Notes: a model not told the origin generated them from the letters alone. A stretch of DNA of 64,000 bases from Mikania micrantha (GCA_009363875.1 CM018691.1:120901404-120965403); one strand, 5' to 3'; counted from the first letter of the stretch, positions 1 through 10,500 are shown. Translations and numbers: made by a program.

Positions 1-2
1 TG

Positions 3-989
3 GTTAGCTCATATGATGGATTAGTTGCTGGTCAGATCGGCAATCCATATTTGACCAATGATGATTACTCTCAGATTGATCATGATGATATGGAGAGAAT
101 TGACATTATGTGGGCATTGGCTAGTGCAGTTAGAAGAGCAAAGGAGTTTGTAAAAAGGACGGGGAAGGATATCAATCTAAACAAGGAGTCCAAGTTTGGA
201 TTTGATATGGCATCTGTCACATGCTACAACTATGGTGAAAAGGGTCATTTTGCCAGACAATGCAAGCAGCCGAAGAAAGCTGGCAACAAGAATCCATTTC
301 AGCATCAGAAATCCTCTACTGCCAATTCAGAAAGGAGATTAGTTCCCATTGATTCTCCTTCTCCAGCTGGATCTTCATCTTCTGGTAGTAAAGCTTTAAT
401 GGTTCAACAAGATGAAGGGGTGAACTGGGACTTCAGATTTAATGCTGATAAGGAAGATCAAGATAAAGCTTGTGTGGCAGAAATTCAGCATTCTGAAGAT
501 CATGATGAAGAAAGCAGTCAGGAGGATTCTTTGGTGATCGATGATAAGATATCAAGTTCAGAATCAGACAGTCTGACAGATTCTGAAACTCAAGAATCTG
601 ATGGTGAAGCTGATGACTCTTCAACTCAATTTGCTTTGATGGCAAATTCTTCTGCTTCTACAGACTCTTCTGAGCAGGTATACACTGACTGTTCATCTTC
701 ACATTCAGAGTGTTTTCATTGTGTTGATCTTAGAAGTAAGGTCCTTGCTTATCAAACACATAACAGTGTTTTGATGAACGATCTCGACTTATGCATTGAA
801 GCTAACAAAATTTTAAAATCTGATGAAAAAGATTTTCAAGCTAAAATTGATCTTTTAAACAGACAATTGCATGAAGCTGAGATCGCAGTGCTGAATAAGC
901 AAGATGCTATCACTTCTTATCTCAATACCATCAATGAGATCAAGAAGAAGTTAGCAATAGTCGAGTGTGACTATGAGACCTTAGGATAG
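3..989 (+). CDS. gag: SIRE-A gag, central part (5' end beyond window)
   Basis: The frame is open from the first bases of the window, so this is a continuation of gag rather than a new start. It encodes nucleocapsid and capsid-linked sequence of a copia retrotransposon, expected in cytoplasmic virus-like particles. A CCHC knuckle lies at 222-269, but the second Cys codon is TAT (231-233), giving C-x2-Y-x4-H-x4-C. A Ser/Asp/Glu-rich linker follows (about 340-720), then a coiled-coil-like segment (about 730-985). The frame ends at TAG (987-989), but the same frame continues in 990-1964 with related composition, so the stop is probably a point mutation inside a longer Gag. Long Gag proteins with a coiled coil after the knuckle are usual for this lineage. 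Confidence 0.85.
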   Translation, partial: VSSYDGLVAGQIGNPYLTNDDYSQIDHDDMERIDIMWALASAVRRAKEFVKRTGKDINLNKESKFGFDMASVTCYNYGEKGHFARQCKQPKKAGNKNPFQHQKSSTANSERRLVPIDSPSPAGSSSSGSKALMVQQDEGVNWDFRFNADKEDQDKACVAEIQHSEDHDEESSQEDSLVIDDKISSSESDSLTDSETQESDGEADDSSTQFALMANSSASTDSSEQVYTDCSSSHSECFHCVDLRSKVLAYQTHNSVLMNDLDLCIEANKILKSDEKDFQAKIDLLNRQLHEAEIAVLNKQDAITSYLNTINEIKKKLAIVECDYETLG

Positions 990-1031
990 AAGCTCAAGAG
1001 CTATGAAAGCTCATCTTATATCATTGAGCAC

Positions 1032-1964
1032 ATGATCAGTAGGGGTACTGATCAGGGGAAGGCACAGGTTAATTATAAAAATTGTCCTCCACCAATCCTC
1101 AATGCCTTTGTCAATACGCCAAATGACAAAGATGTTAAGGATTTTCAAGTTACTACTCCGTTAGTAATTGATCCAGTTAGTCTGAGTGAAAATCAGAGTT
1201 CATCTCAGACTAAGGAGTCAAGGGTGGATGGAGTTGTTGAAGATTGGGTTTCCGATTCCGAGGATGAATCAGAGTATTCACCTAAGCATAGCATTCCTCG
1301 GAATCAAACTTCTGTTGTCATGAAAGGTGACCCAATCTCCAAATCAAAACTTTACAAAGAATTATGCTTTGTTAAAGCTTCACAGGGGTCTGAAGCTGAC
1401 TGTGTTACCAAATCAGCTCAGTTTGGTAACAAAGGAAGAAAGGGTTTGGGTTTTGAGCCAGATTATCAGAAATTAAATGTTTTTAAATCAACTAAAAAGT
1501 CATTTTCTGATTTAAAACATTTTCATAAAAAAGGTGATAAAGTTTGTTTTGAATGTGGTGAGTCAGGGCACATTGTGAAATTTTGCCCTCAGTTGATTAG
1601 ACCTAAAGTTGTGCCTTTCAAAAACTTAAAATCTGCTTTACCAAAACCGGTAAAATCTGTATCTAAGTCTTTTCAGCAAAAGTCTAAACCACCCTTTCAG
1701 TCTATAAATTCAGACAAGGGAAAAGGAAAATTGGAAACTTTGGAAGTTCCAAATGTAGTCAAAGTTAATCAATCAAAATCATCTTCCATCTATCTGAAAA
1801 CCTCTTTTGATAAAAATGCAATTTGGAAAGTAAAATCATCTGAGGAGTCTGTTCCCCCAATTTCAGATAAACCTATTCCTAAGGGAAAATGGATAGATGT
1901 TTGGATCCGAGACTCTATGGGTCAACCCAAGACTGTAAAGGCTTGGGTTCCCAAAGTAAACTGA
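1032..1964 (+). CDS. gag: SIRE-A gag, C-terminal part with second zinc knuckle
   Basis: This is in the same frame as the preceding gag segment and separated from it only by the TAG at 987-989. The ATG at 1032 is simply the first Met after the stop and need not be a real start. An intact CCHC knuckle (C-x2-C-x4-H-x4-C) lies at 1545-1586, after a Lys-rich stretch, and the C-terminus is Lys/Ser-rich, as expected of a nucleic-acid-binding nucleocapsid. The segment ends at TGA 1962-1964. Pol starts immediately downstream in the +1 frame, so Gag and Pol are not in one continuous reading frame here. The second knuckle is the only one of the two that could bind zinc. Confidence 0.85.
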   Translation: MISRGTDQGKAQVNYKNCPPPILNAFVNTPNDKDVKDFQVTTPLVIDPVSLSENQSSSQTKESRVDGVVEDWVSDSEDESEYSPKHSIPRNQTSVVMKGDPISKSKLYKELCFVKASQGSEADCVTKSAQFGNKGRKGLGFEPDYQKLNVFKSTKKSFSDLKHFHKKGDKVCFECGESGHIVKFCPQLIRPKVVPFKNLKSALPKPVKSVSKSFQQKSKPPFQSINSDKGKGKLETLEVPNVVKVNQSKSSSIYLKTSFDKNAIWKVKSSEESVPPISDKPIPKGKWIDVWIRDSMGQPKTVKAWVPKVN

Positions 1965-1977
1965 TTGTCTCTTTATT

Positions 1978-4900
1978 GTGCAGGTTGCCCCAACAGCTGG
2001 AGTTAACAGCAATTGGATCGTTGATAGTGGGGCTTCCAGACACATGACCGGTGATATTTCTCTGCTCACCAATGTGAATGCAGTTCGAGGTGGCTATGTT
2101 GCCTTTGCTGGAGACAAAGGTGGTTTTATTACTGGAGAGGGAATTTTAACCAATGGACAGGTTTCGTTCGATAATGTCAGATATGTCAAACAGTTGGAAA
2201 ACAACCTCCTGTCAGTTTCTCAGATTTGTGACAAAGAGTACAAGGTTCTATTTGATGACTCCAAGTGTTACATTCTCAAGCAAGGTGTGCAGATACCTGA
2301 AGATTGGATTTTGATGTCTGCTCCGAGGAAGCAAGACTTGTACGTTCTCAATATGGCCACAGCTTCAACTACATCCTCCACAGCTTCATGTTTTATGACA
2401 AAGGCAACTGAGAAAGATTCAATCCTTTGGCATAAGAGGATGGGCCATTTGAGTTTGCGCAAGATGAATCATTTGGTACACAACAGTCTGGTTGAGGGAG
2501 TTAGCTTGAAAAATTTTAAGCTGTCTGATATCTGTGTTTCGTGCAAGAAGGGAAAGCAGTCTAAGCAGTCTCATAAGCTGAAAAAGTATCATTCAATCAA
2601 TGTTCCTCTTGAGCTTCTTCACATGGATTTGTTTGGTCCAGTGAATAGGAAGAGTATAGCTGGAGATCAATACTGCCTTGTCATCACTGATGAATACTCC
2701 AGATACTCTTGGGTCTTCTTTTTGAAAGAGAAATCAGAAACGTTTGATTGTATTCAAGTTCTGGTTACTAAACTTGAATCACTTTATAAGCTCACGATTC
2801 GTCAGTTTAGAACTGATAATGGAACGGAGTTCAAAAATCACAACATGGAGAACTTTTGTAATGCAAGAGGCTTTGTGCAACAATTTAGTGCTCCATACGT
2901 TCCACAGATGAATGGTGTTGCTGAACGCAAGAATAGGACATTGATTGAGGCTGCTAGAACTATGCTTGCTGATTCTTCTCTGCCGGTTCAATTCTGGAAT
3001 GAAGCTGTGGCTAATGCTTGTTATACATTGAACCGGGTTCTTATTGTGAAAAGACATGGGAAGACTTGCTTTGAACTGCTCCACAACAGAAAGCCAAATC
3101 TTAAGTATCTAGAACCGTTTGGTGCTCCATGCACTATGCTTAAGAAACATGAGCAGGGCAAGTTCAATGAAAAGGTGGAAGAAGGGTACTTTCTTGGGTA
3201 TAGCACTCCAAACAAACGAGTTTACAACATTGCAACTCATAATGTGGAGGAGTGGTACCATGTAGACGTTCAGAAGTATACAATGCCCCCACCTGGAAAA
3301 GGGCCAGATTGGATGTTTGATTATTCCAGTCTTTTTGATTCATTCAATATGCCCCCCATGTATTCAGATGAAGATGTTGCTGTTCAGATGTTGTATGATG
3401 TACAAAATGCACCTGATGAACCTATGCAACCTTCATCTGCATCTGTTCCTACTACACAGATAAATGATGACAGCTCAGACACAGATGACAATCCTCCAGC
3501 TGCTCTTGAACCAGTTGTTGATAATCTTGTACCTGGTCTTGAGGATTTGAATTTGAATAACTTAGATCCTGAGGTTGAGGTTCCCGCTCATCCTGTTGGA
3601 AGAATCAATCGTATTCATCCTCAAGATAACATTATTGGGAGTCCTCTAGATGGAGTGAAGACTCGAAGTCAGATTTCTTCAGGTGGTCTTGCAGACATTC
3701 TTGATTTTGCAGATGTAAGCTTTTGTGCTCATTCCTGCTTTATCTCTCAAGTTGAACCGCGTACAGTCACTGAAGCCCTAAAAGAAGAATCATGGGTCGA
3801 TGCCATGCAAGAGGAACTTTTACAGTTCAAAAAGTTGGGGGTCTGGCAATTAGTTGATAGACCCAAAGGTGCAAAAGTCATTGGTACAAGATGGGTTCTT
3901 CGGTGCAAGAAAGATGATCACGGGATTATTGTGAGAAATAAGGCTCGTCTGGTGGTTCAAGGATTCAGACAGATTGAAGGATTGGATTACAATGAGGTGT
4001 TTGCTCCAGTTGCTCGACTGGAAGCCATTCGTATTTTCCTGGCTTATGCATCCTTTATAAAATTCAAGGTTTATCAAATGGATGTAAAGAGCGCGTTCCT
4101 TCACGGAGTTATTAGTGAAACAGTGTATGTGAGTCAACCTCCTGGATTTGAGGATCCATTGCATCGTGACCAAGTCTACAAGTTAGACAAAGCCCTGTAT
4201 GGATTGCATCAAGCTCCGCGAGCGTGGTACGAGACACTTTCCACTCACCTTCTGAACAACGGGTTCAGAAGAGGTGTCATTGACTGCACTTTATTTATCC
4301 GTGAGAAGGACAGTGATTTACTCTTGGTGCCAGTGTATGTGGACGACATAATTTTTGGTTCCACAAATGATGATCTGTGCAAGGAATTTGAGAATGTTAT
4401 GAAAGAAAAATTTGAAATGAGTTCGATGGGAGAAATGAAGTTTTTCTTGGGTTTGCAGGTGGATCAGTCTGAGGCAGGGATTTTTATTCATCAAACCAAA
4501 TACGTTGGTGACATTCTGAGCCGGTTCAGTATGTCTGATGCAAAGCCTGCTGGTACCCCACTGGCGATTAATCACGGGATTACTCCAGATGAAAAGGGGG
4601 AGTTAATTGATGCCACTCTGTACCGGGGAATGATCGGATCTCTCATGTATCTCACTGCTTCTCGGCCAGATATCATGTTCGCCACTTGCTTGTGTGCACG
4701 TTATCAATCCAAACCAAGAGTATCTCACCTTATTGCTGTCAAAAGGATTATGCGTTATCTGAAGGGTACACCGGAACTTGGCTTATGGTACCCTAATGAT
4801 GATAACTTTGAGCTTACTGCCTACAGTGATTCAGATTATGGCGGATGCAAAAGAGATTTCAAATCAACATCTGCGGGATGTCAGTTCTTTGGAACCCGAT

Positions 4901-5310
4901 TGGTCACCTGGCAGTGCAAGAAGCAGACGTCGGTGTCTACTTCAACCTGTGAAGCTGAATATATTGCTGCTGCTAGTTGTTGTTCACAAATCATCTGGAT
5001 TCAACAGCAACTCAGGGACTATGGGTTACATTTTTCTAACACTCCTATTTATGTTGATAACACTACCGCCATTGCTGTCACTAAAAATCCAGTTCAACAC
5101 TCCAAGACCAAACACATCGACATAAAATATCACTTCATACGTGATTGTTTTGAAAAGAAATTAATCGATGTTGTTAAAATTCACACCGATCAACAAGAAG
5201 CCGATCTTTTTACAAAAGCTTTTGACAAACCCAGATTTCTATATCTGTTATCGGCTAATGGTGTTTTCCAAAAGGATGAAGTTCAATCCTCATCTGAATC
5301 TCACAAATGA
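1978..5310 (+). CDS. pol: SIRE-A pol: protease, integrase, reverse transcriptase, RNase H
   Basis: This frame of about 1,110 codons is uninterrupted. Aspartic protease motif DSGASRHMTG lies at about residues 16-25. The GAG-pre-integrase HHCC zinc region follows (WHKRMGHL, then CVSCKKGK), then the integrase core with its Asp, Asp and Glu (MDLFGP, FRTDNGTEF, NGVAERKNRTL). The RVT_2-type RT carries the catalytic YVDD at residues 787-790, and RNase H starts near YSDSDYGGC and contains CEAEYIAA. The order PR-IN-RT-RH defines Ty1/copia. The first codon of the open stretch is GTG, with no nearby ATG, so the protein is probably made as a Gag-Pol fusion by frameshift or from processed RNA. All visible catalytic residues are present, so the enzyme may be functional. 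Confidence 0.95.
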   Translation: MQVAPTAGVNSNWIVDSGASRHMTGDISLLTNVNAVRGGYVAFAGDKGGFITGEGILTNGQVSFDNVRYVKQLENNLLSVSQICDKEYKVLFDDSKCYILKQGVQIPEDWILMSAPRKQDLYVLNMATASTTSSTASCFMTKATEKDSILWHKRMGHLSLRKMNHLVHNSLVEGVSLKNFKLSDICVSCKKGKQSKQSHKLKKYHSINVPLELLHMDLFGPVNRKSIAGDQYCLVITDEYSRYSWVFFLKEKSETFDCIQVLVTKLESLYKLTIRQFRTDNGTEFKNHNMENFCNARGFVQQFSAPYVPQMNGVAERKNRTLIEAARTMLADSSLPVQFWNEAVANACYTLNRVLIVKRHGKTCFELLHNRKPNLKYLEPFGAPCTMLKKHEQGKFNEKVEEGYFLGYSTPNKRVYNIATHNVEEWYHVDVQKYTMPPPGKGPDWMFDYSSLFDSFNMPPMYSDEDVAVQMLYDVQNAPDEPMQPSSASVPTTQINDDSSDTDDNPPAALEPVVDNLVPGLEDLNLNNLDPEVEVPAHPVGRINRIHPQDNIIGSPLDGVKTRSQISSGGLADILDFADVSFCAHSCFISQVEPRTVTEALKEESWVDAMQEELLQFKKLGVWQLVDRPKGAKVIGTRWVLRCKKDDHGIIVRNKARLVVQGFRQIEGLDYNEVFAPVARLEAIRIFLAYASFIKFKVYQMDVKSAFLHGVISETVYVSQPPGFEDPLHRDQVYKLDKALYGLHQAPRAWYETLSTHLLNNGFRRGVIDCTLFIREKDSDLLLVPVYVDDIIFGSTNDDLCKEFENVMKEKFEMSSMGEMKFFLGLQVDQSEAGIFIHQTKYVGDILSRFSMSDAKPAGTPLAINHGITPDEKGELIDATLYRGMIGSLMYLTASRPDIMFATCLCARYQSKPRVSHLIAVKRIMRYLKGTPELGLWYPNDDNFELTAYSDSDYGGCKRDFKSTSAGCQFFGTRLVTWQCKKQTSVSTSTCEAEYIAAASCCSQIIWIQQQLRDYGLHFSNTPIYVDNTTAIAVTKNPVQHSKTKHIDIKYHFIRDCFEKKLIDVVKIHTDQQEADLFTKAFDKPRFLYLLSANGVFQKDEVQSSSESHK

Positions 5311-5445
5311 TCATCATTTTACTTAGATAGTTTTTGCTTTGTTCTTTTGATTTCAGTATTTTCATTTTCTCTTGTACAGTTCTTTTTTATTACCAAAAAC
5401 ACAAAAAGATTTTCTATTTTTAGGTTTTTAGAGGGAGAAATACAA

Positions 5446-5523
5446 AATTTGAAAAACCAAAAACATTAGAAAATTTGAAAAACCAAAAACATTAGAAAAT
5501 TTGAAAAACCAAAAACAATAGAA
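5446..5523 (+). repeat. Three tandem copies of a ~27-bp A-rich unit
   Basis: The unit, approximately AAAATTTGAAAAACCAAAAA plus CATTAG, occurs three times head to tail; the last copy has diverged (CAATAG). It lies just after pol of SIRE-A. This is direct sequence observation; no function is evident. Confidence 0.8.
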
Positions 5524-5813
5524 AAATTAAAAAAAAATGAGATGGTCTTGTTTAATAAAGTAGTACATTGATTTCATTATGTCATAGAAACATAAATGAA
5601 TGTGTGAACTAAAATCACAAGAGAATTGTGATGGGATGTACTGATAGGCTGGCTATACAAAATAAATAAGCAACTTATGATAACTTAGAAAGTTTGATTT
5701 GTGGGATCCATTTTAATTAAATCATTTGAGTGAAAAACGGTTTTTGACTCAAATCAAGCATACACCTGTCATCATGGGATCAAAATGAGGTTTCATTCAA
5801 AGAAAAATAAAAG

Positions 5814-5932
5814 CAAGCTGGTATTAAGCTTGAGGAAAATCAAAAACAAGCTGGTATTAAGCTTGGTGAAAAATTAAAAACAAGCTGGTATTAAGCTTGA
5901 AGAAAACCTAACGCAAGCTGGTATTAAGCTTG
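5814..5932 (+). repeat. Four regularly spaced hairpin-forming repeats
   Basis: The 19-mer CAAGCTGGTATTAAGCTTG occurs four times without change, at 5814-5832, 5847-5865, 5881-5899 and 5914-5932. The period is 33-34 bp. Each copy has 6-bp inverted arms (CAAGCT and AGCTTG) around a 7-nt loop. The A-rich spacers vary while the hairpins stay identical. Confidence 0.9.
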
Positions 5933-6554
5933 AGAAAAACTTAAACAAATAAAGTTCGATTCCATACATGTGCCATATTGCTGGGACGGACCTAGCTGAA
6001 GCCATCCATTTGGATAGAACAAGAAAAATACAAAAAGAGAATAAATGTTTGAATCTTATTGAATTCATGATGACTGGTTTTAAGATATGCTGAAATGAGT
6101 TTTGAACTGATTTTGATCTTGATTGATGAAATGAATTGGGGAACTCAATCAGAAAATATGAGTGATCATATAGTTTGTTTAGGAGTTATGTATTGTTCAG
6201 TTTAAATTTGGACAAATATATCAGTAATCGTATCAAAATGAAATTGTGGATGAAGTGAAGCATTCATTGAAGGCAATATGATGTGATTAGAGATATGTGT
6301 TATCCTATTAATGGACTTCTCACAAAAATATGTGTTTATGTGTTTTAAATTCTTGTTTTTACAGTTGTAGTGGTTGCTTCAGAAAAATACAAAAAGATTT
6401 TCTATTTTCAATTTTGTTTTAGATGATCATTTGTAGATTCAGATGTCTGTCATATCTGAATCCTGAACCAACCAGACATTTCTTCATAATTTGTTAAAAG
6501 GTTGCTGCTCAAAATGTCAAATGTTGAAAAAGTTGAGGTTTGGAAGTTTTCATC

Positions 6555-6900
6555 TCTCATTCGTCCGAATGAGAGGTAGAATGAACTCATTCGGCCGAAT
6601 GAACTCATTCTGCGAATGAGTCATTCGACCGAATCAACTACACAGAATAAACTTCATTCGACGAATGAAGAGTATCGAATGTCTCATTCGACATTCTCAT
6701 TCGGCGAATGAATCTTGTCGAATGACTCAGTTGCCACTTTCATTCGGCGAATGAAACAGAAATTATGTGACCTTTCGCCTAGCTCATTCGGCGAATGAGA
6801 AGAGGTTATATAACTGTGTTTCAGCCGAATGAGGGTCATTCGACCAAAATCTCTTTCGTGATATCAGATAGAACGTCATTCGGAGATTCACACACAGTGA
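6555..6900 (+). repeat. Palindrome array 1 upstream of SIRE-A aORF
   Basis: Many copies of a palindrome of the form TCATTCG-n-CGAATGA (n is one or two bases) are spread over about 345 bp; one perfect form is TCATTCGGCCGAATGA. The same motif recurs at 7195-7460 and in the LTR upstream of its TATA box. Palindromic repeats before the LTR core promoter are a known Sirevirus trait; their presence inside the element, before the extra ORF, is the unusual part. Confidence 0.88.
6807..6813 (+). promoter_or_regulatory. Candidate internal TATA box for the aORF
   Basis: TATATAA sits just 3' of the densest part of palindrome array 1, as the LTR TATA box sits just 3' of the LTR palindromes. If used, transcription would start near 6840, about 700 bp before the aORF ATG. 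This rests on motif and layout only. Confidence 0.45.
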
Positions 6901-6968
6901 CCAGTTCTTTGATTTCCTTTGATTGTTGTTGATCCTGCTTCTGATAATCTGTTTATACTTCATCTCAG

Positions 6969-7547
6969 GTATATGGAGATCAAATCTCAGCCCATTCCAA
7001 CCGTGAAATCATGTCTAACAGATCATCTCTTAGGGTTTTAGGGTTTTAAATTTCACCCTGTAAATAAACAACTGAAATGGACTTGAATCGAACTTAGTCA
7101 AGTATTAAAAGTGTTAGTCGGTTGATTCTGAGAGTCTATGAGCAGGTTTTATGGACTGATTTGTGGTTTTCAAAAAGAGGGATTTTGAATTCAAATCATA
7201 CACCGAATGTCGTCATTCGGCGAATGACTCATTCGGCGAATGACTCATTCGGCGAATGAACCTCATTCGGCGAATGGCTCATTCGACGAATGACCAGTCA
7301 TACTAATGTCTCATTCGACGAATGAGAGTCATTCGACGAATGAACTTTATTCGACGAATGACTCATTCGACGAATGACTCATTCGATCCTATGACTCATT
7401 CGACGAATGACCCATTCGATCCTTTATCTCATTCGGCAAATGTCTTTCATTCGGCATATCAGTTAAACAGTTAATCTGATTTTTGATAAATTTCAGTTTA
7501 TTGATTGAATATCTCGTACTGACATGTTTATTTCTTGTGATATGCAG
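6969..7547 (+). other. Candidate leader intron before the aORF
   Basis: A plausible donor (CTCAG then GTATAT) is at 6968/6969. A strong plant-type acceptor (TATGCAG) ends at 7547, with a branch-like TACTGAC at 7517-7523 and a T-rich tract between. The acceptor lies one base before the ATG of the aORF at 7549. This would explain the apparent hydrophobic N-terminal extension coded upstream of that ATG as intron sequence. It is inference, without transcript data. Confidence 0.4.
7195..7460 (+). repeat. Palindrome array 2, nearly contiguous TCATTCG-n-CGAATGA units
   Basis: About eleven copies of the 15-bp palindrome TCATTCGGCGAATGA or its variant with A at the centre run almost back to back. Arms are conserved and the central base alternates between G and A. 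The array ends about 90 bp before the aORF start codon and lies inside the candidate leader intron. Confidence 0.9.
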
Positions 7548-7548
7548 T

Positions 7549-10500
7549 ATGGCAGGATACAAATCTGTTCCTAAGCACAACATATGTGCTCATCTGGACT
7601 TGACTACTCCGAACGCGAAGCACTACTCAGAAATCATCACATTTCTGAGGCGTTCTAGGATCTTCACAGCTATATCTACAGTTCATGTGCCCTATCTATC
7701 ACATCAGCAGGATTTTTGGTCATCGGCTGATATAGATTGCGAGGCCGAGCCTATATTTATAAGGGGCAAAGTGCATGGGCATGATGTTGTGGTCTCAGCT
7801 GAACACATCCGGAGAGTTTGTGGGTTTCAAGACTCTCCTGACCAGCCTTCATTACTTGATCGATTTCTGGTTCGTGGATGCTTTCTTCGGTGCAAGTATG
7901 AGGGTGACATTGGAGCTGGCATCCTCAACAAGGCATTTATGTCTCCACAGTTCAAGTACTTAGCTCACGTGTTGGTGCACTGCCTTGGATCGAGGAGAGG
8001 GGGTTTTGATGATATGCGTGAGACCATTCAGTGCGCATTTGCTGCTTTGGTGCTCAACAAACCCTTCAACTTCTCAGAGATGGTCTTCATACACATGAAG
8101 GAGAACGTGGTTCTCAAGGGTGACAAGAAGTTCATTATGTACCCTAGATTTCTACAGCAGATCATAGATGCCCAGATTCCAGATCTTCCGAAGATCAATG
8201 CTGATATCATTCGGTTGGAGCATATGAATGACATTACTCTTAACAGAGTTCTGTCATACAGAGGGAAGGAGAGGAAGCCCACTACCAGGTCTCTATTTGG
8301 TCATCTCTCTAGACCTGATTACCGGGCTCCCGCTGGACGGAGATGGATACATGTTGACTCCGACTCAGATATAGAAGACATTGTAGTTCCATCTGGAGGT
8401 GATGATAGTGATGGAGATGATGGAGATGATGGTGCAGGCCCTAGTGGTGCTGGTGCTGGTGAGAGCACAGTGTTATTGACTACTGTTGCTATGGTGAGTT
8501 CAGGTGCTGGGGAGATTAGTGCAGAACACATGACCACTGCTGCTTCAGTGAGCATGGTTGATGTTGTTAGTTCTGGTGTGGGTGTTGATGCTGGTGGTGA
8601 AGCTGATGTATCTACAGTACAGGAGGAGGATGTGGACATTGACTCACTGATGGATTTAGATTTCTTGTCTACTACTACATCCTCAGTGACCGCTCCACTA
8701 GATGTTACAGTTCCACATTCCTCAGGAGATGGTGATGAGTCTGATGATTCTAGTGATGGTGAAGAGGGTGATGAGGGTGCTATTGGTGATGGTGATGAGG
8801 AGAGCACTGACTCTGATGATCTTATAGAGGAGGGTTATGAGAAAGTGATGGTGGCTGGGAAGATGGTTATTAGGAAGAGGAAGAGGACAGAGGAAGAGAG
8901 AGAGGAGATCACTGATCCTTTATTCGTTCCAGAGTTTGATATATCTCCTCCACCTCGATCTTCTGCTCCTGCTTCAGCAGCTGTGGTTGCTGCTGCTTCT
9001 CAGGCCATTTCCTCCAGAGCTGGAAGGGGAAAGAGATCACGATTCTCTTTCCAGAGGAGGTCAGAACTGACTTCAGCTGCTACAACTACTGTCACATCAG
9101 TAGCAGCTGTGTCAGTTTCTTCACTGACACGGACAAGGGCTATTCCTACTCAGTTTACTACTGCCCCTCTGTCCACTCCTTTTATTAGAGAGCCTGTTTA
9201 TGTTGATGCTTCTTCCGGCCCATCTACAGTCCGAGCTGATGTGCACATACCTACTGTGTCAGTTGTGGATCAGCTTAGCACTCTGAACAGTATGGTCCTG
9301 AGACTGATGGAGAGGAGCATGGAGCAAGAAAGAAAGGCTAAAGAGCAAGAGTTGATTATAGCTCAACTCACGAGGAAGGTTGAAGAGCAGGATACTCTGC
9401 TTCTTCAAGCATCAGATCAGAGGGCTGATTTGAGAGCCAGGTCAGCTCAACAGGAGGAGCAGCTCCTAAAGTACATCGATGAGCACAACCAGCTGGCTCT
9501 GACAGCCTCTGGTTTCAACGAGAGGATCCTTCTACTGGAAGCTGAGAATGCTCGCCTTGCTGAACTTGTCGAGAGTTCCAAGGAAGGCCCTCCCAGGCTC
9601 GAAGGTGGGGAAGTCCATTCCGATGATTCAGACAAAGAAGAAGAAGAAGAAGAGTCTGATGAGGAACAAGTTGACTATGAGGATTCCGAGAAGGATGAGG
9701 AATCAGATGAAGATGATGATGATGACAAAGACGGATCTGGGAGTGGGTCTGCTGAATCATCTGGCACTGATGATGATGATGATGATGATGACAACAATGA
9801 TGATCAAGACCCTCCCTCGTCTGAGATCCAGTCTAAGAAGACAAATGACAAGAAAGCTCAGGCTCCTCCTCCTTCGTCTCCATCGAAGACAACTGAGCCA
9901 GAAGCTACTGAGGAAGTTCAAGCTGTGCCTCTGAGACGTCAGCTTGATAAGACACTTACCATGCTTTTGGACGCTCAGGGCATTATACAGCACTCAGTGA
10001 GCTATGACAAGGAGGAGGGAGAAATCATACACTGTCTATCCAAAGAACAGATAGCTGAGCTATTCAGGTTGAATCCTGACGAGGTAGTTACTGATGACAC
10101 CTCAGTTCCCAGTGCTGAAGAGCCTGAACCTGAACCTTTTGACGATGTTGATGAAGTTATTTTGGAAGACATCACAGACGAAGAATATCCAAAGTATACA
10201 TCGGCCGAGGACGAGCTGCCTACCTTTACTGAACCATTTGATCAAGAAACGGAGGATCTCTTGGTCAGATATCTGGAGGAACAAGTCGAGGCAAGCAAAG
10301 CTGAGGCCGATGATCAAAAGAAAAGAAAAGAGGAATGGGCTGCCTACTGGGAGGTATTAAAGAAGCAAAGCACTGAGAAGATGCCAGCCACGCACAAGAA
10401 GGTTTACAGGACCAAAGGCTACAAAGCTGGAGGTCAGATCCTTAGCTGGGCATACTTCCATGATCTTGGGTGCTATGCTGTGAAAAGAGAAAAAGGGATC

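Larger units (their letters stand above)
5311..6540 (+). other. Non-coding stretch between SIRE-A pol and aORF, AT-rich, with short repeats
   Basis: There is no ORF with recognisable protein content. It holds two repeat clusters (5446-5523 and 5814-5932), listed separately. The rest is AT-rich and without clear structure. A similar A-rich phrase containing AAAAAGATTTTCTATTTT occurs near both ends (about 5404 and 6389), hinting at an old duplication. A long spacer between pol and the extra ORF is normal for this lineage. Confidence 0.6.

Noticed and set aside
7195..7460. CRISPR-like array
   Set aside because: Units are palindromes almost back to back with no unique spacers of constant length, in a plant retrotransposon.
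7483..7548. Hydrophobic 22-residue N-terminal extension of the aORF as a signal peptide
   Set aside because: The DNA here has a branch-like TACTGAC, a T-rich tract and a TATGCAG acceptor; translation of an intron 3' end explains the hydrophobic codons better.
8319..8807. Minus-strand ORF of 162 codons rich in Ser and Pro
   Set aside because: It mirrors the acidic Gly/Asp/Ser repeats of the aORF on the other strand; low-complexity shadow.
9548..9934. Plus-strand ORF rich in Met, Lys and Leu in another frame of the aORF
   Set aside because: Frame shadow of the Asp/Glu repeat region of the aORF.
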